Of a stretch of DNA of 64,000 bases, positions 24,721-37,300 are shown piece after piece (position 1 is the stretch's first letter; the number at the start of each line of letters is the position of its first letter). The translations under genes and the position numbers were made by a program. This DNA is from Lumnitzera littorea (lineage: Eukaryota > Streptophyta > Magnoliopsida > Myrtales > Combretaceae). A model generated the notes under the pieces. The model saw only the letters and a program-made list of their open reading frames with translations, was not told the DNA's origin and did no database searches. Location: the NCBI GenBank assembly GCA_024138015.1, contig JAMXBB010000002.1, positions 6,618,263 through 6,682,262 on the forward strand. Reading direction: 5' to 3'.

Positions 24721-27700
24721 GAGACTATAAAGGAACACAAGATTTTTGAAAAATATCTCATTAGCCTTCCTAAAAAATTTGAAGCTAAAGTTGCAACCAT
24801 TGAAGAATCTTATGATCTTAAGAAACTAACTGTAGTTGAATTGATTAGTAAGTTGTAAGTTTAGGAGCAAAGAGCTACAATGAGATTCAAAGGCTACACT
24901 AAAGAAGCTTTTTCGGTAAAACATAGTTCGAAACCATCTAACTCAAAAGGTGGAAAGAAACTAGTAACATACAGAAATTACAAAGGAAATCAAGTGGATG
25001 ATGAATATAAAGAGCATGTGAAAGGAAAATACCTACCTTTCGGCCACTACAATAAAACAAATCATCATGAAGATAAAAGTTGAAAAAAGGCTCAATGCAA
25101 GAAATATGGGCATATTAATAGATTTTGCAGATTTAAAGGCAAAAAAAAAAAAAATCAAGAATTTCCACCACAACATCAGCAAAAACAGTAAGCCAATTTT
25201 ATGGAAGGAAAGGCAACTAAAGAACATCTCTTCATGATAGTTGAATTAGATGGAGCAATAGATAAACCTGCATGGTTGTTGGACAGTAGTTGTACTAAAC
25301 ATAGGACATCAAATCCTAAACTTTTCATTAAGCTTAATTTAATTATAAAGACCTCTATCAAGCTTGGCAATGGTGAACTTATTAAATATGTTGGAAAAGG
25401 CATAATTTTTGTTCCAATTTGAAAGGGAACTAAATTTATAAATGATGTGTTGTTGGTTCCTAAACTAGACCAAAATTTATTGAGTGTTGGATAAATGGTG
25501 CTAAAAGAATACTCTTAACCTTCAATAACAAATCTTATGCTATTTATGATCCATTTGGGGTTGAAATTGCTATTATTCCAATGGTAGATAGAAGCTTTCC
25601 TATCGAGTGGTTTTCAAATCCTTCTCTTGCATGTAAAAGTGTTGTTGATGAATCTTGGTTATGGCATAAGAGATTTAACCATACAAACTACAAATCTTTA
25701 AAGTTCATATAAGATAAAAGCTTTATATGGAATAGGCTTAGAGTTTATGTATATCAAGATGAGTGTAAAAGTTGCCAAATGGAAAAAATTCATAGACTTC
25801 TATTTCCTTTCCACTCAAAGTGCAGAGTAATTAAAAAACTTGAATTAGTACATTTAGACATATATGGTCTTATGCAAATTCCATCCTTAAGTCGAAATAG
25901 ATATTTTATTCTATTCATTGATGATTTGACAAGAATAACATGGATTTACTTTTTGAGTAGCAAGTTACAAGCCTTTTTTGTGCTTAAAAAAGATCAAATC
26001 TATGGTAGAAACTCAAAGTGGACGCAAATTGAGGACTTTAAAGATAGAAAACAGGAAAGAATACACTTCTAATGAATTTTCCAGTTTTTGTGATGATCAT
26101 GGAGTGCAACATCAACTTATTGTTCCTTACTCTCCATAGCAAAATGGAGTATGTGAGAGAAAGATTAGAACATTACTTGAAATGGCAAGATGCATGTTTT
26201 ATGAAAAGAAGTTGTCTAAAAGATTCTAGGTTGAGGTTATATATACTTCAATATATATTCAAAATAGACTGTTAACTCAAGTAATTGATGGAAAAACACC
26301 AATTGAAGCAAGGAGTAGCTTAAAACCTTCAGCATATCATTTGAAAGTTTTTGGATCAATATGCTATATGCATGTACTAGATGTAAAAAAGGGATAAATT
26401 GTTAGAAAAGGTAAATAAGGGTATTTTCTTCAATTATAGTAGGCAATCAAAAGGATATAGAATCTTTGATTTACTAATAAATAAAATAATGGTTAGTTAG
26501 GATGTGAAAGTTGATGAAAATACAATGTGAAATTAGGAAAGTTCAACCATTGAGAATGCCCTAAGATCAAAAAATCATTTAAGGGAGTTGCTGAACAAAG
26601 AAATGCCACTTAAGTGCTAAGTTTAAATTTGGAATTTAGTGCTGAAAGTACTACGTACGATGTAGAAAATTAGCAAATTGACAGATGTATATGCAAGATG
26701 CAAAATGGCCATTGCTGATCCTTTAAATTTTGTTGAAGCATCTAAGTTTGAAAAGTGTAATTATGGAACAAGAGATGAAATTTCTGTCATTGAGAAAAAT
26801 AGCACTTGGGAATTGGTAGATAGACCACAACATAAGTAAGTTATTGAAGTTAAGTGAGTATATAGAACCAAATTCAATCTCGATGGTTCCATATACAAGC
26901 ATAAAGCTACATTAGTGGTGAAAGGGTATGCATAATAGCTCGATACTAATTATGGAGAGGCATTTGCTCCAAAGGATAGGCATGATACAATTAAACTTCT
27001 CATCGCTTTAAGTGCTCAAAATAGATAGAAGATATACAACCTTGATGTTAAGTTTGTCTTTTTGAATGGACATATGAAAGGGGAAATTTTTATAGAGTAG
27101 CCTGATGGGTTTAAGAAAAATAAAGATGAAAACAAAGTGTATAAGTTGCATAAGGCTCTCTATGGCCTAAAACAAGCACCTAAGGCTTGGTAATGTAGAA
27201 TAGATTAGTTTCTTTGTAGTTTAGGTTTTAGAAGGAGTTGTAATGATGCTACTCTTTATATTAAAAATCTTTCATTGTGTCCATGTAAGTTGATGATTTA
27301 TTGGTCATTAGAAGTCATATAAAATGCATTGATGCTTTTAAGTAACAAAGGCAGAAGAAGTTTGAGATGACAACTTAGGAGAGATGAAATTCTTCATTGG
27401 TTTTGAGGTACATCAAACCAATCATGGTTTCTTTGTGTCTCAACAAGCTTATGTTCAAGGGCTATTGAGAAATTTCAAAATGCAAAATTGTAAGTCAACA
27501 AACACTCCATTAATAAGCAATGATAAATTAGCTAAATTTGATGGAGATATCAAGGCTAATGCATCAAGCTATAAGAGTCTTGTTGAAAGTTTATTTGACT
27601 ACAACATTGTTGATGTGATGTCTGCAGCAAGTTTATTATCAAGGATCATGCTAGAACCAAGTCAAATGCACAATGGAGTTGGAAAAAGAATGTTGAGATA

Positions 27701-28227
27701 TTTAAAAGGCACATCAAATTTAGGATATGATTAAACCCATTGAAAATCCCAAGTTAATTGGTTTTGTAGATAGCGATTAAGTTGGAAGCATAGATGATAG
27801 TAAGAGTATATTGGGTTGTGCTTTTTCTCTTGGTTTAGGTTTGTTTTGTTGGAACTCTAAAAAACAAGAGGTAATAGCATATTCAACTACTAAAGCTAAC
27901 TTTTGTAGCAGTCGTGGCAATAGCAAACTAAGGAATTTGGTTAAGGAAAATGTTGGCTAATTTGGAATTTGAGCAAACCTAAGCTACTTAAAGTGTTTTG
28001 TGATAGTAAATCAATAATTGATATTGTAAAGAACCTTGTACTGTATGGGAAGACTAAATGCATGAAGGTCAAATATCATTTTTTTAGAGAAGTTGAAAGG
28101 GAACAAGAAATTTGTCTTATGTATTACAGGTCTGAATAGCAAATTGCAAACATATTCACAAAAGCATTGCTTAAAGCTAGATTTGAGAAGGAAGCTTGGA
28201 GTTTCATAACAAAGTTTTAAGGAGGAG
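24721..28227 (+). pseudogene. 5'-truncated, stop-ridden Ty1/copia polyprotein
   Basis: Copia domains occur in canonical order in broken frames. The end of gag comes first (from 24721, with FEKYLISLPKKFEAKVATIE). A zinc-knuckle region follows near 25030-25140 (CKKYGHINRFC kept, the upstream half degraded). The protease site is WLLDSSCTKH near 25275, where DSG would be usual. The GAG-pre-integrase zinc motif lies around 25660-25780 (LWHKRFNH ... CKSCQ). Integrase core begins LVHLDIYGLM ... FIDDLTRITW near 25840-25950. The RT has NLDVKFVFLNGHMKGEIF and LHKALYGLKQAPKAW at 27040-27190, then VDDLLVI near 27292. RNase H ends with a FTKALLKARFE-like stretch near 28155. Many stops and frame changes make it inactive. 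No 5' LTR exists: the element begins flush against the gypsy LTR. Confidence 0.9.
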
Positions 28228-28547
28228 TGTTAGTATAGAGAGACTTTATTTAGATATTTTAGACAACATGTTCTAATGATTTTCTACTTTATTTTTGCTA
28301 TATATATCATATTTGTAATGATCGTCTTTCTTTAGTAGTTGAAGAAAGACATGGTTGTCTTGTTTATTGGGAAAGATGTTTATTGCCAAATGTCATGTCA
28401 ATCTTAGTCTTTAAGATATGTTAGTGTTTCTTTTTTATTTTGGACTGCATTATGTATAAGAGTGGCTATTATGAATGAAAGAGTGATGATATTTTATTTT
28501 AAGAATTTCTAATATTACTTTCAAAAGCTCCTTCTCTAATATCTACC
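28228..28547 (+). mobile_element. 3' LTR of the copia element
   Basis: After the polypurine tract TTTTAAGGAGGAG the sequence begins TGTTAGTATAGAG. It contains a TATA-like TATATATATC, repeated AGAAAGAC motifs and a T-rich polyadenylation-like stretch. The start is supported by the polypurine tract. The 3' limit (near CTACCA, 28547) is a guess because there is no second LTR. Confidence 0.6.
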
Positions 28548-31500
28548 ATCTATTAAGGGTTATGTTTCAATCACTAATCAAATCAACAAATATCCTTCAT
28601 TAACAAATAGGGTTAAAAATTGATAAATGAAAAGAATAATTGGTGCTAATTGGCATGAGGGAGGGAAGAAATTGATATATTAAGAAAACAAAATAGACAA
28701 CCAGAAAGAGAAAGCAAAAGGTTTTAAGAAAATGTGTGTAGGGGTAGGGATTTAGGGTATAAATAATTATTTTGTCCTAATGATAGTTAGCAAGTTTATT
28801 TTTAATTTCATATAAGGAATATTATTAAAAGGACATGCAACTGGATAAGAGCTATTGGTTTAATATGATAGAAAAAGATAATATTTCTCTTTAATTTGCA
28901 TTACTTAATACATATATCATTTATTTATATTTAGATTATAATTATTTCCTCGAAGAATATGTGGCAAAAATATTTAGCAACATTGTATCTCTACCTAGAC
29001 CTAGCACCAAGTTAAACTCCATCCATACTTGTCGAGTCACAGGCGTAGGGGTTGGTGAACCGTAATCGACCCTACTAAGGCCAATTCAATAGGCCCTTCG
29101 GTTTAAGGGCTAGTTCCTTAGCCCATGACCTATCCTTTTTCTTTTTTCTTTTTTTTTTCTTACATTTTCCCTTTCTTAGATGGTTTCATTTTTCTCCTTT
29201 CTTGAATTATGTGTACTAATATATATAAATTTTAAATTTGAAAGAAATTTAAATTTAGATAGTAAACATTTGTACAATATTCTGTCACATAACGATATTA
29301 TACCATAAATTGAAAAATTATATTGTACATAAAATGTAATGAGAATACGACTATTTTATTTCAATGACTTTAAAATTAAATTTTTTTATCGTGTTACGTT
29401 AGCAGTTACCTACATATTTGATACATAGAATCACATAATCGTAATTTCAGAATAATTTTTATATATTTTTTAAAACCTTTAATGTGTAACTCAGTTTTTA
29501 TGTTTGAGAAAAACTGTCATATTTATATGATTAGTTATTTCAATTTTTTTTAAAAAAAGTTATACTGTACAAAATAATTTTTATTTTAATACTTTCAATT
29601 TCTAAAATAATAGTAACATTGCTAACTTCAAAATTTAAAAAAAATCCGATTAAGACTTTTTTTTTAAAAAAATTATCTAATCTAAGTATTGAATATGTAA
29701 AATAGATAGGAGAAAAATTGCAAGTATTACTTAATTGAAAAAATTACCTTTCTTTATTTTTTTTTTACTAAACCTGATCAAATTGGCAAGTTGAATCGTC
29801 GGTTCACCCTTTAGGTCACCAACACGTTGGTTTAAGCGAGTCACCACTTGTGACCTGCATGGACCCACATAACCCACCAAGTCCAATCCCAAGTTGGATC
29901 CGGCCAATTCGAGTTTAAGCCGATTCATTAAACTAACAGACTGAGTTCGAGCCAATTCACAGTTAGATCCGACTCTTTCCAAATTCTATCTCTACCTTAG
30001 CCTTGACTATAAAGACATGATATAAGAAGTCATTCTCAAGTTTGTAATGCTTTGACTGTTATTACTACTGGATAAATCTGTATATTTCGGCTACAAGCGA
30101 AATTAAATAACTATTGTTATTTGAATGCTTAGGATTGTTTCCTATAATCCTTCGGTCTGCTTTAATTTTTATAATACTACTTATGTATGTTATTCTACAT
30201 CTTTACTATTACGTTATATCTCCAGTTCAAATTTGGAATTTCCAATAAACAGCAAACAGTTCCCATAAACTTAAGTTTTTAGGAGTAGATAATGAATTAT
30301 CCTTTTCAAAGGTAAAACATTAAGACTACTTCATGTAATTTCTAGAGACTCATTATATAGCTCGAGTTATCTCAAATCAACATCTTTATTGATCCAATTC
30401 CAAAACTTATTTAACGAGACCAGCGATTAGTCTCGTTATGGAGCTTGAAAATACACTTTGTAACGTAGTCATAATATTTATATTTGAAATTTCATGTAGA
30501 TGACTGAAATACTCTATGAAAGTTGAGTCTTATGTTCATCTAAAAATTACATAATATGTATCTTTAGATTCATGTTAAAACATAATTTTTACTACGGTTA
30601 GCTACTGGGGATATGATCACAACACTATCATCTTTAGATTCATAATGAAATATAGTTTTTATTAGGCAACTAAAGCTAACAATTTGGGATATGACACGTG
30701 AAACCGAATACTACATGACACTATCATCTTCAGATTCATAATGAAATATAATTTTTATTAGGGTTGACAATTTGAGACATGACTCACGAACTTAAATATG
30801 AAATAACATAACTATAAACAGATTTGTGTAAAGGAAAAGTCAACACAATATATAAATGAGCCAAACTTGTTTAAATACGATAAATTCATAACTTGATTTG
30901 GGTTTAATATACAAATCTACTTATGAACCCATTTATTAAACAAGTTCTATAAACATGTCATAGGTTTGACCTAGAATGGATTTGATTTTAAAATATCAAT
31001 ATTTTAAAAGTTATAAGAGGATTATTTTATATCTTTTCATGAATATGTGAAGAAGGATAGCATAAGTCCAAGTTTAAGTCTAAATATTGTTAACAGTAAG
31101 TTGAGACCTCAGATTCTATTAATGATAAATGTATAGGTGACTTATAAGTAACTTTACTTTTTGTAAATACATAAACTTAATTTAAATTTATTTCAATTTT
31201 TCTAATACTTATCATCTTTATTTTATTTAGAAATTTTAATCCTTTAAAAGCATGTAAGCACTTGTAAGTAACAATAAATTTAAATTAGGGGAATATTTGT
31301 ATAAGGAGTACTATACCGCATATGATAGTTGAATAAGATATTTTGAGTTATTGAAATGTTGATCAAGTTACGGAAATGGCACGTGATATTTTAAGCATAT
31401 CAATATTTGTATGCAGACAAATTCTTGATCAACATTATTTATTTTTTATGAATACAAACCTTTTTATATGTAGATTTTATATTCTCTCTCTAGGAAATTA

Positions 31501-32740
31501 CCATTAATAGTAATATACCATTTAGAATTGGTTTAACTTGATATTAAGATATTGCAAAGGCAATCAATGTTTCGATTTGTTATATTTGATCAAATTTTAC
31601 TTCATTAAATTTTTATTAGGTTGTAATTTTATGTATAAGTGTCAAGATTATATTATTTTTATTTACAAAATATTAATTTTATTATCATCATTTTCTTTAT
31701 GAATTTTTAACACAATATTTTAATTAATAAACGAGACCAACTCAAATATAAAACATTTCTATTAAATGGATCAGATTACGAATTTTAAAATAAACCCTAA
31801 TTTTTACTCGTATGTTACATTACGAGTTATTGCTAGAATACAATATTGCCCTTTATTCTTATCTCCATTGAGGGGAAAAATTGTATAAATATTAATGGAA
31901 CTAGTAGTGCAAAATTATGACGGTCCTAAATTCACACACAGTTTCCAACGAACGATGGGGAAAATTACTGCCCCTTTTTTGCCGATAAATACAAAGCATT
32001 TCAACTTTTACCATGGTTGTCCAACATAAAAGTAATCTAAATAAGCTCATTAATTTAGCCTACAACTGACGTACTTTTTCCTAGGAATTGCCATTTTTGC
32101 CTTAATTACTAAGTCTATTAACCTAGTGCAAAGGTACTCATAGTTTTAAGGAAATATTAGCTATTTCTAAGTTAGTGTATTGAAAATTGAGAGGTGTTAA
32201 AAAATTATTTATTTATTTTTTGTTAATCAATTTTCTTTATTTTAGTTGTTATCTTTTCTTCCCAAAATTACAATAAAAATGTTAAATTGTAGATATATTT
32301 ACTTCATGTGCATATAACCCCCTTTTCATTGAAATTATGTGCTTAGATCTCTAGATCTTATAATAATGTACATGTCGACTATCTTTTGGGGGTCTAAATA
32401 CATATTATTCAAAGATCTGATTGTTCAAGTGTACAATTTCAAAAATAACAAGTTAAGTATATATGAAGTAAATATAAGTAGGTAGATTTGCAATTTATCT
32501 ATATTTTATAATGTTTGATATACTTATTTATGTCATTGAAGTAATTTGATATACCAAATGAAAAAAGTCAAAGTTTGGGCACTAAATAAAGAAACTGAAA
32601 GTTGTGATACTTTTACAATTACTAATTATTTTAGTACAATGTCTGCTATAGTAGAAACAACAATTTTTCTCCCCTTGCGAAGCTAAAGCACTAAAATCAA
32701 AAGATTTAAAATTTAAGCATTAAAATAAAAAGAAAGGGAA
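28548..32740. other. Intergenic AT-rich sequence
   Basis: No gene recognised. Two slightly GC-richer islands at 29020-29120 and 29770-29990 contain GGTTGGTGAACC- and GTTGGATCCGGCC-type motifs like those of repetitive elements, with AT-rich DNA between. The 83-codon minus frame at 29731-29982 falls in the second island and shows no known domain. Confidence 0.55.
30556..30790. repeat. Degenerate tandem repeat, three units
   Basis: Three units begin with ATCTTTAGATTCAT or ATCTTCAGATTCAT, at about 30560, 30631 and 30727. Each continues with an ATAATTTTTACTA/ATAGTTTTTATTA block and a GGGATATGA-like block. Unit length varies from about 71 to 97 bp because of internal insertions. Confidence 0.65.
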
Positions 32741-33167
32741 GTATGATGTTAAGATAATGTTTATGCCGACTTTGTCAATCGACGTAGCGCTTCCAATGCT
32801 TCCGTCATATTAATATACGTATGGAGCAAATCCTTTATTGAAAATCATGAGGTTTCATTTTCGATTATGATACTTCATCTATAAGACGGAATTCAACTTT
32901 TATGTAAAATTAAATACCAATAAAAATACCTGGGGTGAAAAATAACTAATGCCCTTACTAATAAACTTTGTTCACATGTGCATAGAGAGAGCACCTATAC
33001 GGCTACACCCAATACACGCACAAAGATATAAGAATACACATACATAACTCACGAACCATCACCTACGACGTTTATTTTTCTAGAAGCAACAAAGATTAAC
33101 TTTGTTATGTAGGAGAACAATTGACATCCTACTTTTTTTCCCTAGTAATTTACGTCCTACCTAACTA

Positions 33168-34276
33168 TTATTGTATTGCAGCACACTTGATGGTTTTCAG
33201 AGATTCTTCAAAATCATTACAAAGTTGGTGAGGATCGAGAATTGCATCCGGATCAACCGCTAGAGCTATAGTCATTTTATTGCCATAGCTTTGGAAGTGT
33301 ATGAACAATGGCTGTAATAAAAGACAAAAAGAATTTACACTTAGTTAATCACAAGATTAAGTGGTACAGATACATTTATATATATAAAGGTATACGAGGT
33401 AGAATAGATAGAATACGAGCCTGTGGAAAACCGCAAACGGTTGGTGCAATATAAGTAACTTGATGACCAAAGAAACTGATATCTTCAATCGGACCAACCA
33501 TGTTTGAGAATGCCAAGGTTGTATTACTCCATATTTTAGGTGATATTGCAAAAGCGATCTATTCAACATGCAAGAATACAATTAAAAAGTAATATTTATA
33601 ATGTATAGTATGTTAACTTTTTTTCAAGATATTAAGAAAAAACCAATTCTCTCCCACTTAACTATTTCCTTGTTTGTCGGGTAAGAAAGGAAAAAAGAAA
33701 ACAAAACTATTACCTTGTTTGGGTGAAAATAACAGGTATGAGATACCTATTCCCATTTGTAAAGGGTGTAGTTATGTTATACCCTTGCCCTCTTATGGCA
33801 ACAGCTATTTCCCTCTACGGGAAAAGGTTTTTTTTTTTTTTTTTTTTTTTTCGTTTCCTAATATACTTTTTAACATAAAGTATCACAAATTACAATCTTA
33901 CCCTTTTATGAATATAAACAATTTAAATAAATGGTAAGAATCATAATTACTTACATAATTAGTAAAAAATATCGATAATTAAATTTTTAGGAATAGAATT
34001 AGTAACTATATTTATTATCATTATATTAATTAAGTAGATGTTAAATAATAAATAATAATAGTTAATAATAATTAATTAAATAATGATAATAACCACATAG
34101 TTAATTAATATTTAATTATAATAAATTATTGATATATTCTATTAATAACTTAATTAATAATAACATTTAATTATTAATTAATGAAACTATTGTGATAATT
34201 ATTGTGAGTAATCAGCAATTATTTTATGCATAGAGGAAATATAGGCTTCTATATCTCTTACCAATTAATTAATACT

Positions 34277-34314
<38 letters not shown>

Positions 34315-37300
34315 TTTTATGATTACGATAGCATTAAGAAATCATAATGTTAGTTATTTACAATTAGTCAATAGGAAATTAATTAATCTTTTTAATTAGA
34401 TGTTTATATAAAAATTTATTATATCCNATAATATGGGATATAATAAATTTTTATATAAACATCTAATTAAAAAGTCTAATTAATTTCATATTAACTATAA
34501 ATAAACTATTATGATTACGATAGCATTAAGAAATCATAATGTTAGTTATTTACAATTAGTCAATAGGAAATTAATTAATCTTTTTAATTAGATGTTTATA
34601 TAAAAATTTATTATATCCCATATTATTTCAACAACCAAACACCATGTAAGTGATAGTGAAACACTGTTTTTTTTCGGCCAGAAGTGAAACACGGTATATT
34701 AGCACTTTTTTCTTCTATTACCTATGACATTATTATAAACTAAAAAATGAAACCATCTAATCCTAGGCAACCGTTAACCATAACCAAACATTTATTATGT
34801 ATTCCCAATAAAGAACCATTCCTAGGCAATAAGTAATAGTTGTTCTCTTTACAACACACAAACAACACCTAAATTTAAACTCGAAATGTGTAGATACAAA
34901 ATGGCTAAGACGTGGTAATAACGTATTATAATTAATTATACAAAAAATAATTTTTACTTATCATGTTGTTTAACATGTATTAAACGTGGACACACACATA
35001 CCTTGCCTCCAAAAAGCTTGAGTATGATTTTCCCACATAAATATGTAAGACTTGCTTCAAAGGACAGCTTCTTACGATCTATGGCAGCTTTAGCTTGTCG
35101 AACATATTCTAATGGGTCATCTTGTAGAGAAAAAGAGAATGGAAAGAGCGTGTATCCAATCACGTTTCCCCATTTTACCTTTGACTTCTGTGCCATCATA
35201 TCGCTTAAATCCTATTTTAGTGAAGCAAACAAAAAAGTCATGTGACGATTTTTTTTTTTTTTTTAATATCCTAAACTTCTTCAATAAGTTAAATCAAATT
35301 ATTCAAGACAAATCGACCTGGATTCCTGGAATTGGACGTAAGTTTATAAATACGGATGCTCTCACTAGCAGATCTTTTGGAAGATTATTCGTCATTTTCT
35401 GTTTGGGAATCTGATTCAATTCATCTCCGTCATCTAAAATTACAAAAAATAAATTTTCAAATAGGAATTACTCTCCATTGTCTTGAGCATTAGAAAGTAA
35501 ACTATATGGGAACATATCAATTAGCTCACCATATCTTCGGTTAAGGTAACGAGAGAGAGCAGCTTGTGTTAATCCCAGCAGAACGTCATTTATAGTCTAA
35601 AATAAATAACAATCAAAAGAAATAAATCAATGTTAATATTTCATATAAATTTTGTTGTATATGTAACAAAATGTAGTTTCTCTTTAGTGAGTAACAAAAA
35701 GTAAAAGCTCGATGAGATTCGGTCATTATATCGTGTTTGATTTGAGTAAGATAAAGTAAAAGTAATGAAATAAGAGGAAATTTTACCTTATCCATTTTCA
35801 TCCCGTTAAACTGAAAACCGAAAAGGATAGAAGTTTGGATGGGCATGGCTCTTTTGATTTTGTTTTACTTGAACCATATTAAACCATAAAATGTGTTTTG
35901 GTTCTTTTGTTCTTTTAAACTAAACCATACGTTACAGTTAGAAACTCTTTGAATTACACAACTTCAGTTTGGTTTGGTTTGTTCATAGATTAAACCATAT
36001 GTTATTTTATTATCTAAATAAATTACATGCATAACATAAAATCTCATATAATAAATACTATAATCGTTTAATAAAACATGTATTGGTACTCTTTACAATT
36101 TATGAGGTAGATGAAGTTAGATCTTTATGTGATCCAGGAATTTTAAATATTTTTTAACAACTAATTTCATTCAAAAAACAAGTACGTACTATAAATTTTG
36201 ACTCGTCCTTATACCTAGCCTCGTAACCTACGGTTAAAAAGTCATATACCTGTATATTCAATAAGCATATCCCCCAAAAACTAAAATGTTACAATGTTAC
36301 CACGAAAGAATTTTTTTTTTTCCTTAAATTATGATTAAATCACTTTCTTTTATAGAATGATGTGGTTTTGCTATTTCAGTTTTGTTAAGTTTGCCCCTTG
36401 AAACAAACCGTAATTTTTTTATTTGAGAATTTTGCAAATTGAATTAAAGAAAGTAAACATTTTTTTTTTTTGTTTTATTTAGTTTGGTTTGCAGTTTAGT
36501 TTGCTTGATCTTTTTATCTTCTCTTAAATAGAAGTGATTGAAAAGTGAGAGAAAGTTATATATTATTGAACAAATAAATATTTTTATTTTCGTATATTTC
36601 CTTACTTACATTCAGACTATAATGAAAGCATGATATGTTGTTCACAAATAGTATGTCTATTTTGCTTCACCCTTCAACATATTACTTAAGCCTTTCATTT
36701 GTCAATATCGCTACTTCAAATTTTTATTTGTTGTCAAGGTTAGTTATTGTCTCAATGTAATATGCTAGCAATTAATTGATTTGACAAGTCAAGCAACAAA
36801 TTGTCCGAATCGGTATGAAATCAACAGAATAGAAGTATAAAGGGTTAATAATACAATATATATATATTTTCTCGTTTTTACTTTACATACATATACTCTT
36901 TTTTTTTTTTTTTTTGCCATTTTGTTTATCCATGTTTTCCTTTGTTTGGAAAATATTAGCATGACATTAAAAATAGGTGTGTGATATGTTGAAAACATTC
37001 CAAATGAGTGGGGGGAAAACTATTAAGATCTTAGAATTGCATATTAAAGAGTTTTAAGGCATCCTCTATAGAATTTGCTAAAAGCAAGCATATCCCTCCC
37101 GGGATACAACTAAGTAATATAGGAACAAGACTAGCAATTAATATTCTTAGTTACCACATTGGTGTTTACTACATATTTGAAAAGGTTTTTCTTAATGGAT
37201 TAAAGGGAGAATGACAAAAGGCTAGAAAATTTGTCGAAATTCAAGTGAAAAAATCTACCCAAAATAAGTAGTATATAATTCATTACTTCGCTAATTCCAT

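Larger units (their letters stand above)
33711..34872. mobile_element. AT-rich MITE-like element in WSD intron 5
   Basis: The left edge TTA/CCTTGTTTGGGTGAAAATAA and right edge TTACAACACACAAACAACACC/TAA are imperfect inverted repeats in the style of Tourist/Harbinger MITEs. The interior is made of TTAATTAATAATAA-type sequence. The pseudogene carries a related element at the same intron position. Its length here is inflated by the duplicated and inverted stretch around the N at 34427. Confidence 0.5.

Noticed and set aside
35472..35529. A longer WSD exon 3 ending at 35472
   Set aside because: The frame stays open past the TATG|GTGAGC donor, but joining that longer end to exon 4 makes an immediate stop. 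The GTGAGC donor gives a clean in-frame join and the pseudogene keeps the same site.
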